The notes: a model not told the origin generated them from the letters alone. Shown: positions 1-7,052, numbered from the stretch's first letter. The stretch: 12,070 nt of DNA from Acidobacteriota bacterium (GCA_020853255.1 JADYZI010000278.1:1-12070); one strand, 5' to 3'. Translations and numbers: made by a program.

Positions 1-1715
1 ACCGCAATGTCCGTCCTCCCGTCCCCATCATAATCCGCCGGCACGATCCGGTCCCCAGCCACTCCCCACTCCATCGCCGTAAACCCGGCGGTCCCCTGAA
101 GCAGATACCAAATATTATTCGACGGCCGCCGCACGGTCAGATCAGCCTTCCCGTCACCGTCGTAGTCAAAGAGTGTGCTGGATTGGCTCGAGGCGGGCCG
201 GTACCAATCGGAAACGATCTCGGGAACTGAGTTTTCGGTCAGCCTTAAGTAAGAAGTTCCGGTCAAATTCATGATATAGGCTTCCGTTGCGACTTCTTGA
301 AACAGTCCCCGACCATAGATCAACAATTCTTGTCCATCCGGTGACCAGATCGGTCGGTATTCAAAAAACGTATTGTTCGTGATATTGACGCCGCTGCCGC
401 CCGAACTCGGCATGATGTAGATCTCCCATTTATAATAGGAAGAATCAACCGAGCACGCATACGCAATCTTGGTTCCGTCGGGCGAAAACGCGGGGGCAGC
501 GCAGGCCATAGGCGAAGTTACGTTGGTCAGCGCCTGCCGATTGCTCCCGTCAGCGTTCGCGGAACATATGTTCTGGTTTGTGAAGTTTGCTCCGCCTGTC
601 GAACAAACAAATGCGATCTTATTTCCGGCAGGAGAGAAGACCGCTTCAGCTTCGTCATTAGCCGTGTTCACACTCGGCATCGGAGCCTGTCCGGTACCGT
701 CAAGATTCATCGAAACAATATCGCAGACATACGATGCGTCGCATCTAGAAAAGATGATCTTTGACCCATCCGGCTTCCAAACCGGTCCTTGATCGATTGC
801 CGTCGTATTGGTCAGCCGTGTTTGGCCTGTACCGTCGGCGTTCATTATCCAGATCTGATAAGGCGACGAGTCAGTTTCTCGTCGGTAATAGACGATCTTC
901 TGGCGATTTGGCGACCACTTTGCCCCTTGTTCGGTTGCTTCGTTATTTGTCAGCCTGCGCTGGTTGCTTCCGTCAGCATTGGAGCTGTAGATCTCGTAGG
1001 ATCCATCGCGGCTTGACGAAAACAGGATCGGCTGGTCGCCGCCGCCGGTCGCGTTAGCGACGCGGTCAAGCGCCCGCACCTGTGTCGTACTCATTGGTGC
1101 GTCGTACAGCCGAATCCTCGAAACAAAGCCTTCCGCGGCCTCGGTTGGCGGATTCGGATCGTCCTGGAAAAAGCGGAGCATGTTCGCTCCCGAAATTTGA
1201 AAAGCCCCGCCGTCGTTTATGTTCACACGCAAACCGCCGTCGCGGTAAGCGCGAACAACACCCGTTGCCTCGCGAACGATCACAACCTGGATATATGTGT
1301 CAGCGAAAGGCACGTTCGCTGTGTTCTCAAACTCCAGGCGGCCGTCCAGGGTGTAGGCGCCGTTGTCCGATACGCCGTTGTCAAAGCTAACGACACGGCG
1401 GTATCCGTCGATATCCCAGAATTTGAATAGCATTACGATCGTATATGCGTTATTCGGAATGACCCCGGCGGTGCTCACCGCGAGGCCGCAGTTGGATTCA
1501 AAATGCACTACCTGACGATCATAGCCGTCAATGTTATTGGATGTGAACTCATTCGGATCGGAGCCGGGGCAACTTAAATTTGTCATCGCCGGCGCTCCCG
1601 CGACCGAACTGTTCAGGTTTCCCTGAAACTGATAATCAGCCTTCAAGTTCTGGCCAAGCGACACGGCCGCAGAAACGCATATAAGCAGGATCAGTGAAAA
1701 TGAGCGTGGGCACAT
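1..1715 (-). CDS. Secreted LamG / TolB-type beta-propeller / FG-GAP repeat protein (partial, C-terminus beyond window)
   Basis: The minus-strand frame is open from the ATG at 1715 to the left edge (571 codons, no stop seen), so the C-terminus is missing. A GGAG-containing ribosome site lies about 11 bases upstream. Residues 1-21 form a signal peptide (hydrophobic LILLICVSAAVSL, then GQN). Residues about 25-215 resemble a LamG/concanavalin-like sandwich. Residues about 228-495 hold TolB/PD40-like blades, with five W/F-S-P-D-G-x-K-I type strands (WSPNRQKI, WKPDGSKI, FSPAGNKI, FSPDGTKI, WSPDGQEL) alternating with NADGSNQRRLTN-like strands. From about 515, two FG-GAP/VCBS-type calcium-binding loops appear (DYDGDGKAD, DYDGDGRTD). 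Several paired cysteines suggest disulfides outside the cytoplasm. It is predicted to be an exported or surface protein binding carbohydrate or protein ligands; no enzyme activity can be assigned. Similar multi-repeat proteins are common in Acidobacteriota. Confidence 0.85.
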   Translation of the reverse strand, partial: MCPRSFSLILLICVSAAVSLGQNLKADYQFQGNLNSSVAGAPAMTNLSCPGSDPNEFTSNNIDGYDRQVVHFESNCGLAVSTAGVIPNNAYTIVMLFKFWDIDGYRRVVSFDNGVSDNGAYTLDGRLEFENTANVPFADTYIQVVIVREATGVVRAYRDGGLRVNINDGGAFQISGANMLRFFQDDPNPPTEAAEGFVSRIRLYDAPMSTTQVRALDRVANATGGGDQPILFSSSRDGSYEIYSSNADGSNQRRLTNNEATEQGAKWSPNRQKIVYYRRETDSSPYQIWIMNADGTGQTRLTNTTAIDQGPVWKPDGSKIIFSRCDASYVCDIVSMNLDGTGQAPMPSVNTANDEAEAVFSPAGNKIAFVCSTGGANFTNQNICSANADGSNRQALTNVTSPMACAAPAFSPDGTKIAYACSVDSSYYKWEIYIMPSSGGSGVNITNNTFFEYRPIWSPDGQELLIYGRGLFQEVATEAYIMNLTGTSYLRLTENSVPEIVSDWYRPASSQSSTLFDYDGDGKADLTVRRPSNNIWYLLQGTAGFTAMEWGVAGDRIVPADYDGDGRTDIA

Positions 1716-1832
1716 AGGGTTCTTTTCTCCTTTAACGCGTATGAGCAAGTATCAAGAATTTCCGGCTTCAACCTGTAAAGCACGAGAATCATCAGAAACT
1801 TGCAAACTTTTTTCGACCGCCCCTATACAAAC

Positions 1833-1876
1833 AAAAAAGGCGGCCGGCTCACGGCGCGGGTCCGCGATCCGGCCTT
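1833..1876 (-). terminator. Rho-independent terminator-like hairpin, minus strand
   Basis: Read on the minus strand, GGCCGG (1874-1869) pairs with CCGGCC (1847-1842). A perfect inner stem CGCGG/CCGCG lies at 1855-1866. After a 3-base gap the strand runs into T6 (1838-1833) and then GTTTG. The hairpin would stop minus-strand transcription coming from the kinase side before it reaches the propeller gene that starts at 1715. No intact minus-strand gene lies directly upstream; the nearest is the kinase gene ending at 2903. Confidence 0.5.
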
Positions 1877-2082
1877 CAAGCTCTACCAGAGGGCCAGTAA
1901 AGATAATCGGCGTTGGGAGTCGCAGTCTTTTGCAAACCTGTGTTATGAGAAGCCTGGCTGTCGCCCTTAGGATCTATGCCCTTGAGGTTCCTGCCGTGAA
2001 CTCCTCTATTTAGTTGATGTCGGCGGTGCTCGAACGCTGGCTAGATTGAGATATCGGACTTCAGAGTACTGCTTCAACCTAA

Positions 2083-2177
2083 TAAGCACGGAATCCGAGA
2101 CATTAATGCAGTCCTTATCTGATCTTTTTGCGAATTGGAGGCAGGCGATCATTGAATGGGCCGTTCGCGGGCGACGA
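2083..2177 (-). repeat. Direct repeat copy A: diverged copy of the kinase gene 3' end and its downstream flank
   Basis: This stretch aligns with 2835-2931, with about 74 of 97 columns identical by hand and two single-strand gaps. It includes a 19-base exact match (taagcacggaatccgagac at 2083-2101) and a near-identical 27-base block at 2151-2177. On the minus strand the block reads V-A-R-E-R-P-I-Q then TGA (2151-2149), matching the kinase C-terminus V-A-R-D-R-P-I-Q then TAG. It is best explained as the remnant of a paralogous or duplicated kinase/SUMF1 gene end. Similarity above about 2178 is too weak to claim. Confidence 0.65.
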
Positions 2178-2202
2178 ATTGCTTTTTGACACCTGAGGAT
2201 CA

Positions 2203-2219
2203 TATCGGGTTTACCGATA
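2203..2219. promoter_or_regulatory. Palindrome upstream of the toxin-antitoxin promoter (candidate operator)
   Basis: TATCGG (2203-2208) and CCGATA (2214-2219) form a perfect 6+6 inverted repeat with a 5-base spacer. It ends three bases before the predicted -35 box at 2223. A second, shorter palindrome (TGCC-aaaa-GGCA, 2224-2235) overlaps that box. Ribbon-helix-helix antitoxins usually repress their own operon through such sites, so these are plausible operators; binding is inferred. Confidence 0.4.
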
Positions 2220-2222
2220 GTG

Positions 2223-2251
2223 TTGCCAAAAGGCACACGTTCGAATAGAAT
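2223..2251 (+). promoter_or_regulatory. Predicted sigma70-like promoter of the toxin-antitoxin operon
   Basis: TTGCCA (2223-2228) and TAGAAT (2246-2251) each match the consensus at five of six positions and are separated by 17 bases. Transcription would start near 2258, within a few bases of the toxin GTG at 2260. The mRNA would therefore be leaderless or nearly so, which fits the absence of a Shine-Dalgarno sequence there. Confidence 0.45.
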
Positions 2252-2259
2252 GGTATCCG

Positions 2260-2523
2260 GTGAAATATTTCGCTTGGAATGCGGAGAAGAATGAGCAGCT
2301 TAAGTCCGAGCCCGGAATATCGTTCGAAGAGATTGTTTTTCAAATCGAGAATGACGATCTGCTTGACGAGGTCACACACCCTAGCATGGAAAAATATCCG
2401 AACCAAAGGATGTATGTTGTCAGAAAGGGTGAGTACGCTTTTCTTGTTCCGTTCGTGCAAACGGGCGATGAGATATTCTTGAAGACTATAATTCCGAATC
2501 GAAAAGCTTGGAGACGTCAATGA
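2260..2523 (+). CDS. BrnT-like type II toxin (predicted ribonuclease)
   Basis: This 87-residue protein starts with GTG. The N-terminal pattern F-x-W-N-x-E-K-N-x-x-L (residues 4-14), followed by G-I-S-F-E-E-I (19-25), is typical of the BrnT-like toxin superfamily (small RelE/ParE-type fold). The central H-P-S, Y-P-N-Q-R and YAFLVPFV strands and the C-terminal LKTIIPNRKAWRR also fit. Family members are growth-inhibiting ribonucleases neutralised by the partner antitoxin; the exact target here is unknown. The toxin gene comes first and overlaps the antitoxin start by ATGA, as in brnTA-type operons. No Shine-Dalgarno motif is visible before the GTG, so translation may be leaderless. Length and motifs look intact. 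The family call is good; ribonuclease activity is inferred from the family. Confidence 0.75.
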   Translation: MKYFAWNAEKNEQLKSEPGISFEEIVFQIENDDLLDEVTHPSMEKYPNQRMYVVRKGEYAFLVPFVQTGDEIFLKTIIPNRKAWRRQ

Positions 2524-2795
2524 ATAAAATTAAGCTGGACAAGGAAGAGCAGGAACTAGTCGATTCTTTTGAGCGAGGCGAGTGGCGTTCGGTTCCCAAC
2601 TTTGAGGAAGAAAAGAAACGCTACCAGGAAATAGCCGCCGCGACGTTTAAGAAAGATCGCCGCGTGAATATACGCATCTCAACCAAGGATCTGCATGGCC
2701 TGCAGATACGCGCACTCGAGGAAGGAATCCCCTACCAGACGCTCATTTCCAGCATCCTTCATAAATACCTTGCGAAAGGCCGCACGGCCGAATAG
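2520..2795 (+). CDS. CopG-type ribbon-helix-helix antitoxin
   Basis: A 91-residue protein. ATG at 2520 is chosen over an in-frame TTG at 2508 because GGAG (2510-2513) lies six bases upstream and the ATG overlaps the toxin stop as ATGA, implying translational coupling. The N-terminal half is charged and helical (DKEEQELVDSFERGEW, residues 7-22) and likely wraps the toxin. The C-terminal half has the ribbon-helix-helix layout: strand RVNIRIS (48-54), helix KDLHGLQIRALEEGI (56-70), helix PYQTLISSILHKYLAKG (71-87). The G-I-P-Y-Q-T-L-I-S-S-I-L-H-K-Y signature is characteristic of CopG-type antitoxins paired with BrnT-like toxins. It should bind and neutralise the toxin and repress the operon, possibly through the palindromes at 2203-2235. 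Confidence 0.8.
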   Translation: MNKIKLDKEEQELVDSFERGEWRSVPNFEEEKKRYQEIAAATFKKDRRVNIRISTKDLHGLQIRALEEGIPYQTLISSILHKYLAKGRTAE

Positions 2796-2834
2796 CGTAG
2801 CTGTAATCGTCAGCCCAGATCAACGACGAACACC

Positions 2835-2931
2835 TAAGCACGGAATCCGAGACTTTTCTGCAATATTCTTTCTAATTGTTTTTGTGAATTTGCGGCAGGA
2901 GACTATTGAATGGGGCGGTCGCGGGCGACGA
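2835..2931 (-). repeat. Direct repeat copy B: 3' end of the kinase gene plus downstream flank
   Basis: This is the counterpart of copy A at 2083-2177. It covers the last nine codons and TAG stop of the kinase gene (stop at 2905-2903) plus about 68 bases of its 3' flank. The two copies run in the same orientation and bracket the toxin-antitoxin genes. The 19-base exact match lies at 2835-2853. Confidence 0.65.
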
Positions 2932-4948
2932 GGCGGATGCCTTGGTCGTAAACTGTGAATTTGATGTCTGGGCCGCCTTCGAGGCGGGATGTTGCGCGGC
3001 AATAGTAGGGGTCGATGCTCCAGGAGCCGCCGCGAAGAGGGTGATTTCGCGGATTACCGCGTGTGATGTTTGGGGAACCGTCGGCCGAGGTTTGTGTGTA
3101 GTCTTTCAGGTAAATGTCTTCACACCACTCCCAGGCATTGCCGTGCATATCGTAAAGCCCCCAGGCATTGGGCATTTTTTGGCCGACCGGATGTTTGCGG
3201 TAGCCCGAGTTGTCAAGGAACCACATTATGTCGTTCAACTTGCCATAGAATTGTTCAGAAGAGCCGGCTCGCGCGGCGTATTCCCACTCGGCCTCAGTCG
3301 GAAAGCTGTACAAGAAACCGTCGTTTCTTTCGTTCAAGTAAAACACCATACCTTTGCCCATATACCATGTCAGATTCTCAACCGGACAATCAGCACAGCC
3401 GGTGTCCAGCTTTGGGTAAGTTGATATCAGCGCCAGATATTGAGCCTCGGTAACTTCGTACTTGCTCATCCAGAAACCCTCGGCGATCGTCACCTTGTGT
3501 GCCGGTTTTTCATTCGCGGGACCGTCATCTGAACCCATAATAAACTCGCCCGGCGGGATATAAACGAACTCCATGCCAAGTGAGTTTGTTCTCACGGTTC
3601 CCGGCGGTGTTGGCGTCGGCTGCACCTCGCCTTGGTTGTTGGCCGCGAGTTGGGAGTCGGTTCGCTGAAACGGATTGTACGAGCTGAAATACAGGATCGG
3701 AAAACCAACGATACCTGCAATAAGTAAAAAACCGGCCATCAGCAGGCTCCGCCGGCCGAATATTCGGCGAAGAAACGTCTTAACTCCACCAGCAGCCTGA
3801 ATTGAAGCGTGTGTGGATGAGCCGGAAATCGGAGCCATCGTGCTCATATCCAGGCGTGACGATCCGGTGACCTCGGTTGCCGGAGTCGTGTCATTTGGGT
3901 CGATCTTTAACTTATTGAGATCGGACGTTATCTCGTCAACGCTCTGATATCGTTCTTCCGGCTCCTTTCGGAGGCACCTGCTTACGATCGCGTCAAATTT
4001 GCCCGATACGGGCGAGATCTTTATCGGTTCGTCCCTGAGAATCGAAGCGCGGACATCCGACGAGGTTTCGCCGACAAACGGCCTTGTGCCCGTCAGCATC
4101 TCGAACAGAACGATGCCGAAGCTCCAAATATCTGTCCTGTGGTCGGTAGAATTCCCGCGGACCTGCTCGGGCGACATATACGAACTTGTGCCCATCAACA
4201 GGCCGGGGATTGTTTCGAGCATCGTATCGGCCTGTTCGGATTCGGCGGTCGGAAGAACTTTCGCAAGACCAAAATCGAGGACTTTTAAAAAACCGTTTTT
4301 CGTTACGGCTATATTTTCCGGCTTTATATCGCGATGTGCGATCCCGAGTTCGTGTGCAGCCTTGAGGGCGGACGCAATTGCAACAGCGATCTCAATTATT
4401 CGGGCAACCGTGAGTGTGCCGCTCGAGATGAGTTCCCGAAGCGTCCGGCCATCGACGTACTCAATAGCGATAAAGTGTCGCCCGTTATTCTCGCCAAACT
4501 CGTAAACTTGAGCGACGGATGGATGACTGATCTTTGAAGCAAGCCGAGCTTCCTGTCGAAAACGCGCAGACGCGGAGTGATCAAGCAGAGATGTCGGCAG
4601 TATTTTTAGGGCGACCAAGCGGCCAAGAAGCACATCTTCCGCAAGATAAACAACACCCATTCCCCCGCGGCCGATCAGCCGTATCAACCGATAATGTGCA
4701 AACTCCAGCCCGGCAAAGAATTCGTTCGCGGCTTCACCGGCCAGGACCTTTGTCCCCAGAGAAAAAGCCGGATGGTCCAACACACCATTCTCACGAGAAT
4801 CATTTTGAAGAAGACTGTAGAGAGCACTTCGAAGTACCCTATCGTCGCCCGCATTTTGGTCAACAAAATTGCGACGCTCCGTTTTATCTTCGATCTGTAC
4901 TGCCTTTTCGAAGATCTCCTCGATCCGTGTCCAGTCCGGTGCTGCCAT
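2903..4948 (-). CDS. Transmembrane Ser/Thr protein kinase with C-terminal SUMF1 (FGE-sulfatase-like) domain
   Basis: This 681-residue protein is read from ATG at 4948, preceded by GAGG; an in-frame TTG at 4960 is less likely. Residues about 1-75 are a helical N-terminal region. Residues about 86-345 are a Hanks-type kinase: glycine loop GRGGMG (93-98), K115 in VALK, E133, catalytic HRDIKPEN (205-212), DFG (225-227) and SPE (259-261). All key residues are present, so it should be active. A juxtamembrane linker leads to one membrane helix (about 401-423), a T/P-rich spacer (QPTPTPPG) and a SUMF1 domain (about 453-679) with MEFVYIPPGEFIMGS, FPTEAEWEYAARAG, GLYDMHGNAWEW and RGGSW. The SUMF1 domain should face the periplasm and may sense a ligand or wall component. 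Only one of the two catalytic cysteines of true FGE appears to be present (Y-Y-C-R), so enzymatic FGE activity is doubtful. It follows the sigma factor gene by 48 bp, suggesting that the sigma factor is its partner. Confidence 0.9.
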   Translation of the reverse strand: MAAPDWTRIEEIFEKAVQIEDKTERRNFVDQNAGDDRVLRSALYSLLQNDSRENGVLDHPAFSLGTKVLAGEAANEFFAGLEFAHYRLIRLIGRGGMGVVYLAEDVLLGRLVALKILPTSLLDHSASARFRQEARLASKISHPSVAQVYEFGENNGRHFIAIEYVDGRTLRELISSGTLTVARIIEIAVAIASALKAAHELGIAHRDIKPENIAVTKNGFLKVLDFGLAKVLPTAESEQADTMLETIPGLLMGTSSYMSPEQVRGNSTDHRTDIWSFGIVLFEMLTGTRPFVGETSSDVRASILRDEPIKISPVSGKFDAIVSRCLRKEPEERYQSVDEITSDLNKLKIDPNDTTPATEVTGSSRLDMSTMAPISGSSTHASIQAAGGVKTFLRRIFGRRSLLMAGFLLIAGIVGFPILYFSSYNPFQRTDSQLAANNQGEVQPTPTPPGTVRTNSLGMEFVYIPPGEFIMGSDDGPANEKPAHKVTIAEGFWMSKYEVTEAQYLALISTYPKLDTGCADCPVENLTWYMGKGMVFYLNERNDGFLYSFPTEAEWEYAARAGSSEQFYGKLNDIMWFLDNSGYRKHPVGQKMPNAWGLYDMHGNAWEWCEDIYLKDYTQTSADGSPNITRGNPRNHPLRGGSWSIDPYYCRATSRLEGGPDIKFTVYDQGIRLVARDRPIQ

Positions 4949-4996
4949 GATCAACCTCAAACTGATAAGCCCGAAAATCTCGCAATTCGTGCGAAA

Positions 4997-5560
4997 TTAA
5001 TCACCCCCATTCCCGAGTTCGCGTTGCAGCCACGCACGCGCCAAGCGCCAGTGGAGCGAAACGCTCGAAGCTGAGATACCCAGTACCTCGGCGGTCTCGT
5101 CGATCGACATGCCGCCGAAGTAACGCAACTCAACGATCTCGGCCTTTACCTTGCTCATCTTCGCCAGGCGTTTCAGGGCATCGTCGAGATCGAGAAGTTC
5201 CTGATTCCGCTCGCTGGAGATAACCGCCACTTGTTCGAGATCGACACGCGCGACGCCTCCTCCACGCCTTGTGGCCTTTGAGTCGCGGGCGTAGTTGATC
5301 AGAATATTCCGCATAACCCGGGCGCTGACCGCGAAGAAATGAGCGCGGTTCTGCCACTGAACGCTGCCCTTGCAGAGTTTCACAAAGGCCTCGTTTACAA
5401 GTGCGGTGGTCTGGAGAGTGTGGTTCTTCCGTTCGCGCCTGACGCGGCGACTCGCGATCCGGCGCAGCTCACGCTCGACAACAGGATAGAGTTGATCAAG
5501 CGCCGCTTCATCTCCATGCTTCCACGCAAGAAGCAGATCGGTTAGATTCTCCGCGTCCAT
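4997..5560 (-). CDS. ECF-like RNA polymerase sigma factor (kinase-linked type)
   Basis: A 187-residue sigma-70-family protein. Region 2 spans about residues 5-95, including the -10-recognising segment NRAHFFAVSARVMRNILINY and the R-D-x-x-A-x-x-R-G-G-G linker. Region 4 spans about 128-184, with helix-turn-helix MSIDETAEVLGISASSVSLH (151-170) for -35 recognition. It matches the ECF-like family known as TIGR02999, which is frequent in Acidobacteriota and Planctomycetes and often encoded beside Ser/Thr kinases. The acidic DAED-type stretch usual in region 2.2 is replaced by HTLQTTALVNEAF (47-59), with Thr at 48, 51 and 52. In the related EcfP/PknT pair a kinase phosphorylates such a threonine to allow core RNA polymerase binding (recalled literature). 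No anti-sigma gene is present. The kinase gene lies 48 bp downstream in the same orientation, so the two are probably co-transcribed. No clear Shine-Dalgarno motif precedes the ATG. Confidence 0.9.
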   Translation of the reverse strand: MDAENLTDLLLAWKHGDEAALDQLYPVVERELRRIASRRVRRERKNHTLQTTALVNEAFVKLCKGSVQWQNRAHFFAVSARVMRNILINYARDSKATRRGGGVARVDLEQVAVISSERNQELLDLDDALKRLAKMSKVKAEIVELRYFGGMSIDETAEVLGISASSVSLHWRLARAWLQRELGNGGD

Positions 5561-5681
5561 ACAGATAAAGGCGGTTGAAACCTCTTACTTATCTATTGCG
5601 AATTTCGGATGATTCCTTACGTTAAAAGCTCCCCAGAAGGAAATGCAAGAGAAAAGTTGGTATACAAGGAGAAAAAAGTGA

Positions 5682-5711
5682 TTGACGCCTCGCGGCGCAT
5701 ACGGCTAAACT
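5682..5711 (+). promoter_or_regulatory. Predicted sigma70-like promoter for pilT
   Basis: TTGACG (5682-5687) and TAAACT (5706-5711) are separated by 18 bases, giving a 5' leader of about 145 bases before pilT. It lies in the 304-base divergent gap (5561-5864) between the sigma factor gene and pilT. Nothing else was recognised in that gap. Confidence 0.35.
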
Positions 5712-5864
5712 TGTTGTGACGGTTTATCTGTGTTTTTGCACACCAGTTCTATCCATATGAGCCGTTGACCAATAGTCGGCATTCTGCAAACCTTCTGGAC
5801 ACATACTTTAGCTAACCATTTGGCGAGATTGAATTGCCACTGCCGGCCTCTTTAAGCGACCCTT

Positions 5865-7019
5865 ATGCTCAACCGAATTGATGATCTTTTGCGCATGGCG
5901 ATGAGCTTTGGATCGTCGGACCTGCATTTGCGCGCCGGGGCGGTTCCGGTGATCAGGGTAAATGGTGAGCTACGGCCTTTGGAGGGTGTCGCAAAGCTGT
6001 CGCAGGACGAAACGCTTGAGATGGCGTTTTCGATGATGTCGAACCGGCAAAAGCAGCATTTTAAGGAAGTTTTTGAGGTCGATATCGGGTATGGAGTGAC
6101 CGGGCTTGGGCGATTTCGCGTAAATATCTTTCAGCAGCGAAATTCGATCGGCATTGTCGCCCGTGTAATTTCGGACACGATCAAGAATTTTACAGAACTC
6201 GGCCTGCCGCCGATCCTCCAGAAGATCGCAGAGGAGAATCGAGGGCTTATTCTGGTCACGGGAACGACAGGCTCGGGCAAATCGACGACGCTTGCAGCCA
6301 TTGTTGATGCGATAAACCAAACCCGCAATTGTCATATTGTCACGATCGAAGACCCGATCGAGTTTCTGCATAAAGATAAAGAATCGTTTGTCACACAGCG
6401 CGAGGTCGATGTTGATACGCGGTCGTTCGCCGAGGCGTTGCGGGGCAGCCTGCGTCAGGATCCGGACGTTATCCTCGTCGGCGAAATGCGTGATCTCGAA
6501 ACTATTGAAACAGCTTTGGTTGCCGCCGAAACCGGACATTTGGTGCTATCTACGCTGCATACGCTGGACGCTCAGGAGACTTTGACGCGAATTCTGTCGG
6601 CCTTTCCGCCGTTTCAGCAAAAATCGATCAGGATCCAGCTTGCCGGCCTGCTAAAGGCGGTCGTCTCGCAGCGCCTTATGAAATCGGCGATGACACACAG
6701 CCGCGTTCCTGCGGTCGAGGTAATGATCTCAACGCCGTTGATCCGCGATTATATTCTGCATGAGGACAAGACGCCTTCCATCCGCGACGCCATCGCGGCG
6801 GGAACGTCGCAATACGGCATGCAGACGTTCGATCAATCGCTGTTCTATCTATATCAATCCGGTCTGATCTCGCTCGAAGAGGCACTGCGTGGTTCGACAA
6901 ACCCGGACGAATTCCGCCTGCGCCTCGCCGGTATCCAAAATACGTCGAACATCGCCCGTGAAGAGATGGAAAAGCTGGGCGGACTCACGAGCGTAACAGA
7001 CATGATCACGCGAATGTAA
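5865..7019 (+). CDS. pilT: PilT-type type IV pilus retraction ATPase
   Basis: A 384-residue protein of the GspE/PilT secretion-ATPase superfamily. The N-terminal PAS-like domain has the signature SSDLHLRAG (17-25) and RVNGELRPL (31-39). The RecA-like ATPase domain has Walker A GTTGSGKST (133-141), the Asp box TIEDPIEF (160-167), Walker B VILVGEMRD (202-210) and the His box STLHTLDAQE (229-238). The C-terminal segment SIRDAIAAG (305-313) corresponds to the AIRNLIRE-type retraction motif of PilT. Hexameric PilT hydrolyses ATP at the inner-membrane base of the type IV pilus to depolymerise pilin, driving twitching motility and DNA uptake. No other pilus gene is in the window, so the gene is isolated here. 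The reading HTLDAQETLTRI differs from the common HTNSA form but keeps the histidine. No obvious Shine-Dalgarno sequence precedes the ATG. The alternative, another GspE-family ATPase, is less likely because of length and the lack of an N1 domain. Confidence 0.93.
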   Translation: MLNRIDDLLRMAMSFGSSDLHLRAGAVPVIRVNGELRPLEGVAKLSQDETLEMAFSMMSNRQKQHFKEVFEVDIGYGVTGLGRFRVNIFQQRNSIGIVARVISDTIKNFTELGLPPILQKIAEENRGLILVTGTTGSGKSTTLAAIVDAINQTRNCHIVTIEDPIEFLHKDKESFVTQREVDVDTRSFAEALRGSLRQDPDVILVGEMRDLETIETALVAAETGHLVLSTLHTLDAQETLTRILSAFPPFQQKSIRIQLAGLLKAVVSQRLMKSAMTHSRVPAVEVMISTPLIRDYILHEDKTPSIRDAIAAGTSQYGMQTFDQSLFYLYQSGLISLEEALRGSTNPDEFRLRLAGIQNTSNIAREEMEKLGGLTSVTDMITRM

Positions 7020-7052
7020 CGGCAGACCCGATCCGATATCTGTGTGATCCAT

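Noticed and set aside
469..1430. Several plus-strand frames of 75-107 codons
   Set aside because: All are antisense to the continuous minus-strand propeller gene, whose reading frame shows clear domain repeats.
1741..2013. 90-codon plus-strand frame in the intergenic region, and a 70-codon minus frame opposite to it
   Set aside because: No family resemblance, no ribosome site; the minus frame has no start codon and the terminator-like hairpin crosses both.
2006..2236. 76-codon minus-strand frame as a real small gene
   Set aside because: It overlaps the kinase 3'-end repeat in a shifted frame and the toxin promoter; the homologous frame is the V-A-R-E-R-P-I-Q one ending at 2149, which is only a remnant.
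2178..2236. Extension of the kinase-remnant similarity (a G-K-P-D-M...A-I-R stretch resembling the SUMF1 end)
   Set aside because: Only scattered matches and a frame break would be needed; it also overlaps the candidate operator, so chance similarity cannot be excluded.
3000..3600. SUMF1 domain as a true formylglycine-generating enzyme
   Set aside because: The active-site cysteine pair is not complete, and the kinase fusion points to a sensory role.
5970..6539. 189-codon open frame antisense to pilT
   Set aside because: It lies wholly inside a gene with all PilT motifs, has no recognisable domain and looks like a codon-bias shadow.
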